The notes under the pieces: generated by a model
What the model saw: only the letters and a program-made list of their open reading frames with translations
Told to the model about the DNA's origin: nothing
Databases searched by the model: none
Program-made: the position numbers and the translations under genes
Origin: an uncultured Lachnospiraceae bacterium
GTDB taxonomy: Bacteria > Bacillota > Clostridia > Lachnospirales > Lachnospiraceae
Length of the DNA: 24,841 bases
Assembly (NCBI GenBank): GCA_910577735.1
Contig: CAJTOO010000002.1
Coordinates: 1 to 24,841, forward strand
Direction: 5' to 3'
Shown: piece by piece, positions 23,838 to 24,841 of the stretch
How positions within the stretch are numbered: position 1 is the stretch's first letter
How the letters are laid out: each line of letters opens with the position of its first letter

Positions 23838-24841
23838 ATGCAGCATTATAAAGCAAAAGCAGAAGACTGTGAGCAAATTTACAATCTTGTACAGGAGACG
23901 ATCAGGACAGTGTACCCCAGATATTACCCGAAAGAAATCGTCCGCTTCTTCAGTGAATTACATAATGCAGATAATATACGACAGGACATAGAAAACCAGA
24001 CGGTGTATCTTTTCTGTGAAAATGACATTCTTCTTGGAACCGGTACCTGCAAGAACAATCATATCACAAGGGTCTTTGTACTGCCGGAGTATCAGGGGCA
24101 GGGCTATGGCAGTCAGATGATGCAATATCTGGAAGAATGGGCAGCTGTGAAATCTGATAAGGTTTGTCTGGATGCCTCCCTTCCGGCCTGTCAGTTCTAT
24201 GAAAGAAGAGGCTATGTGACGGTGCGTCATGACATCTGGAACTGTGAAAACGATGTGGTGTTGGTTTATGGGATTATGGAAAAGAAAGTGAAAGAGAATA
24301 TCATTGTCAGAGAATATGAAGCAAAAGATATTGATGACATGATTGCAATATGGAATGAAGTGGTCGAAGAGGGAGTGGCATTTCCCCAGGAAGAGTTTCT
24401 GGACAAAACAACCGGCAGGGAGTTTTTTGAAGCGCAGAGTTACTGTGGAATAGCAGTGGATGCAGAAAATGACAGAACTGTCGGTTTGTATATACTTCAT
24501 CCTAACAATGTGGGGCGGTGCGGCCATATCTGTAACGCAAGCTATGCTGTAGCGTCTGCCAGACGGGGACTTCACATCGGAGAAAAACTTGTCAAAGACT
24601 GCATCCGGCAGGCCGGAAGACTGGGCTTTCAGATATTACAGTTTAATGCGGTAGTTGCTTCGAACATTCATGCAAGACACCTATATGAAAGGCTGGGCTT
24701 CCAGCAGCTTGGCACCATCCCCAAAGGCTTCCGCCTCAAAAACGGCTCCTATGAAGACATATGCCCATATTATATATCATGTCAGCAGGAAAGCAAGCGC
24801 GAGCAAAGCGAGCATTTGCTTTCACCTGACATGATAGCGAA
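23838..24841 (+). CDS. Tandem GNAT acetyltransferase, 3' end outside window
   Basis: An open frame of 334 codons runs to the window edge. It contains two GNAT (acetyl-CoA dependent N-acetyltransferase) domains. The first, residues about 1-150, has ITRVFVLPEYQGQGYGSQMM (the acetyl-CoA-binding Q/RxxGxG/A motif) and FYERRGYVTV. The second, about 157-315, has YAVASARRGLHIGEKLVKDC, NAVVASNIHARHLYERLGF and the usual ending GTIPKGFRLKNG. ATG 23838 follows AGAGGGA, which lies in the tail of the GGDEF relic. After CPYY the frame continues through an inverted repeat (24775-24836), adding residues not usual in the family. The substrate is unknown. Confidence 0.87.
   Translation, partial: MQHYKAKAEDCEQIYNLVQETIRTVYPRYYPKEIVRFFSELHNADNIRQDIENQTVYLFCENDILLGTGTCKNNHITRVFVLPEYQGQGYGSQMMQYLEEWAAVKSDKVCLDASLPACQFYERRGYVTVRHDIWNCENDVVLVYGIMEKKVKENIIVREYEAKDIDDMIAIWNEVVEEGVAFPQEEFLDKTTGREFFEAQSYCGIAVDAENDRTVGLYILHPNNVGRCGHICNASYAVASARRGLHIGEKLVKDCIRQAGRLGFQILQFNAVVASNIHARHLYERLGFQQLGTIPKGFRLKNGSYEDICPYYISCQQESKREQSEHLLSPDMIA
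24775..24836. repeat. Long inverted repeat at the end of the GNAT gene
   Basis: TATCATGTCAG (24775-24785) and CTGACATGATA (24826-24836) are perfect 11-bp arms. An inner GAAAGCAA / TTGCTTTC pair extends the stem with a small bulge around a loop rich in GCGAGC. It looks like a dispersed palindromic repeat that has entered the 3' end of the coding frame. Confidence 0.7.

Noticed and set aside
23776..23991. 71-aa plus-strand frame after the GGDEF relic
   Set aside because: Its start is the end of the GGDEF relic and the rest overlaps the GNAT gene in another frame.
23958..24575. 205-codon minus-strand frame
   Set aside because: Antisense to the tandem GNAT gene, whose motifs are clear; no family match on the minus strand.

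Overview
The window looks like an accessory, defence-island type segment of a Firmicutes chromosome, most likely a gut Clostridia/Lachnospiraceae-like bacterium. This is an inference from strong GGAGG ribosome binding sites, AT-leaning codon use rich in AGA/ATA, and the families present (PadR-HAAS, DUF4317, LacI-like GGDEF, tandem GNAT). No rRNA, tRNA or CRISPR array was seen.

Layout. (1) 1-2015: one end of an IS21-family element on the minus strand, with istB cut by the window edge and istA frameshifted. It has cut off the 5' part of a DUF262/DUF1524 (GmrSD-like) nuclease gene whose C-terminal HNH part remains (2018-2649). (2) 2680-7887: a small DUF6429-like gene, an AlbA_2/Schlafen-type ATPase regulator (COG2865-like), a SEC-C zinc-motif protein, a second AlbA_2/ATPase gene with a frameshift, then an orphan C-terminal winged-helix tail. 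(3) 7913-14424: a 24-bp repeat, a decayed piece of an AlbA_2/ATPase gene, a two-gene operon (595-aa unknown helical protein plus a 988-aa TOTE-type primase / SF2 helicase / PLD-like protein), the same 24-bp repeat again, a decayed copy of the SEC-C gene and decayed winged-helix tails. The gene order of region 2 is thus echoed in ruined form around the primase-helicase operon. (4) 14430-16570: an MBL-fold hydrolase with terminator, then a PadR / HAAS-DUF3887 / small membrane protein operon with a clear promoter and operator-like palindrome. (5) 16571-21310: an alpha/beta-hydrolase relic, terminator, extended -10 promoter, a nuclease-helicase (DUF2075) plus MazG-like pyrophosphohydrolase pair, and a LacI-sensor/GGDEF gene with a homopolymer frameshift. 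(6) 21468-23116: a truncated DUF4317 gene and a PIN-like gene. (7) 23118-24841: a collapsed second copy of the hydrolase-promoter-GGDEF locus, lacking the DUF2075-MazG pair, followed by a tandem-GNAT acetyltransferase that runs off the window end through a long inverted repeat.

How it fits together. The strongest candidates for biological conflict (defence) functions are the 595-aa/TOTE primase-helicase operon and the DUF2075/MazG operon; both appear as insertions when compared with duplicated neighbours inside this same window. The AlbA_2/ATPase genes share a design in which a 12-bp (four-codon) repeat hinge joins the ATPase part to a C-terminal winged helix, and orphan alternative tails lie downstream of them. 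Many genes are broken. Three breaks are single-base losses in homopolymers (T5 at 841-845, G4 at 6183-6186, A7 at 19436-19442), so sequencing error must be excluded before calling those genes dead.
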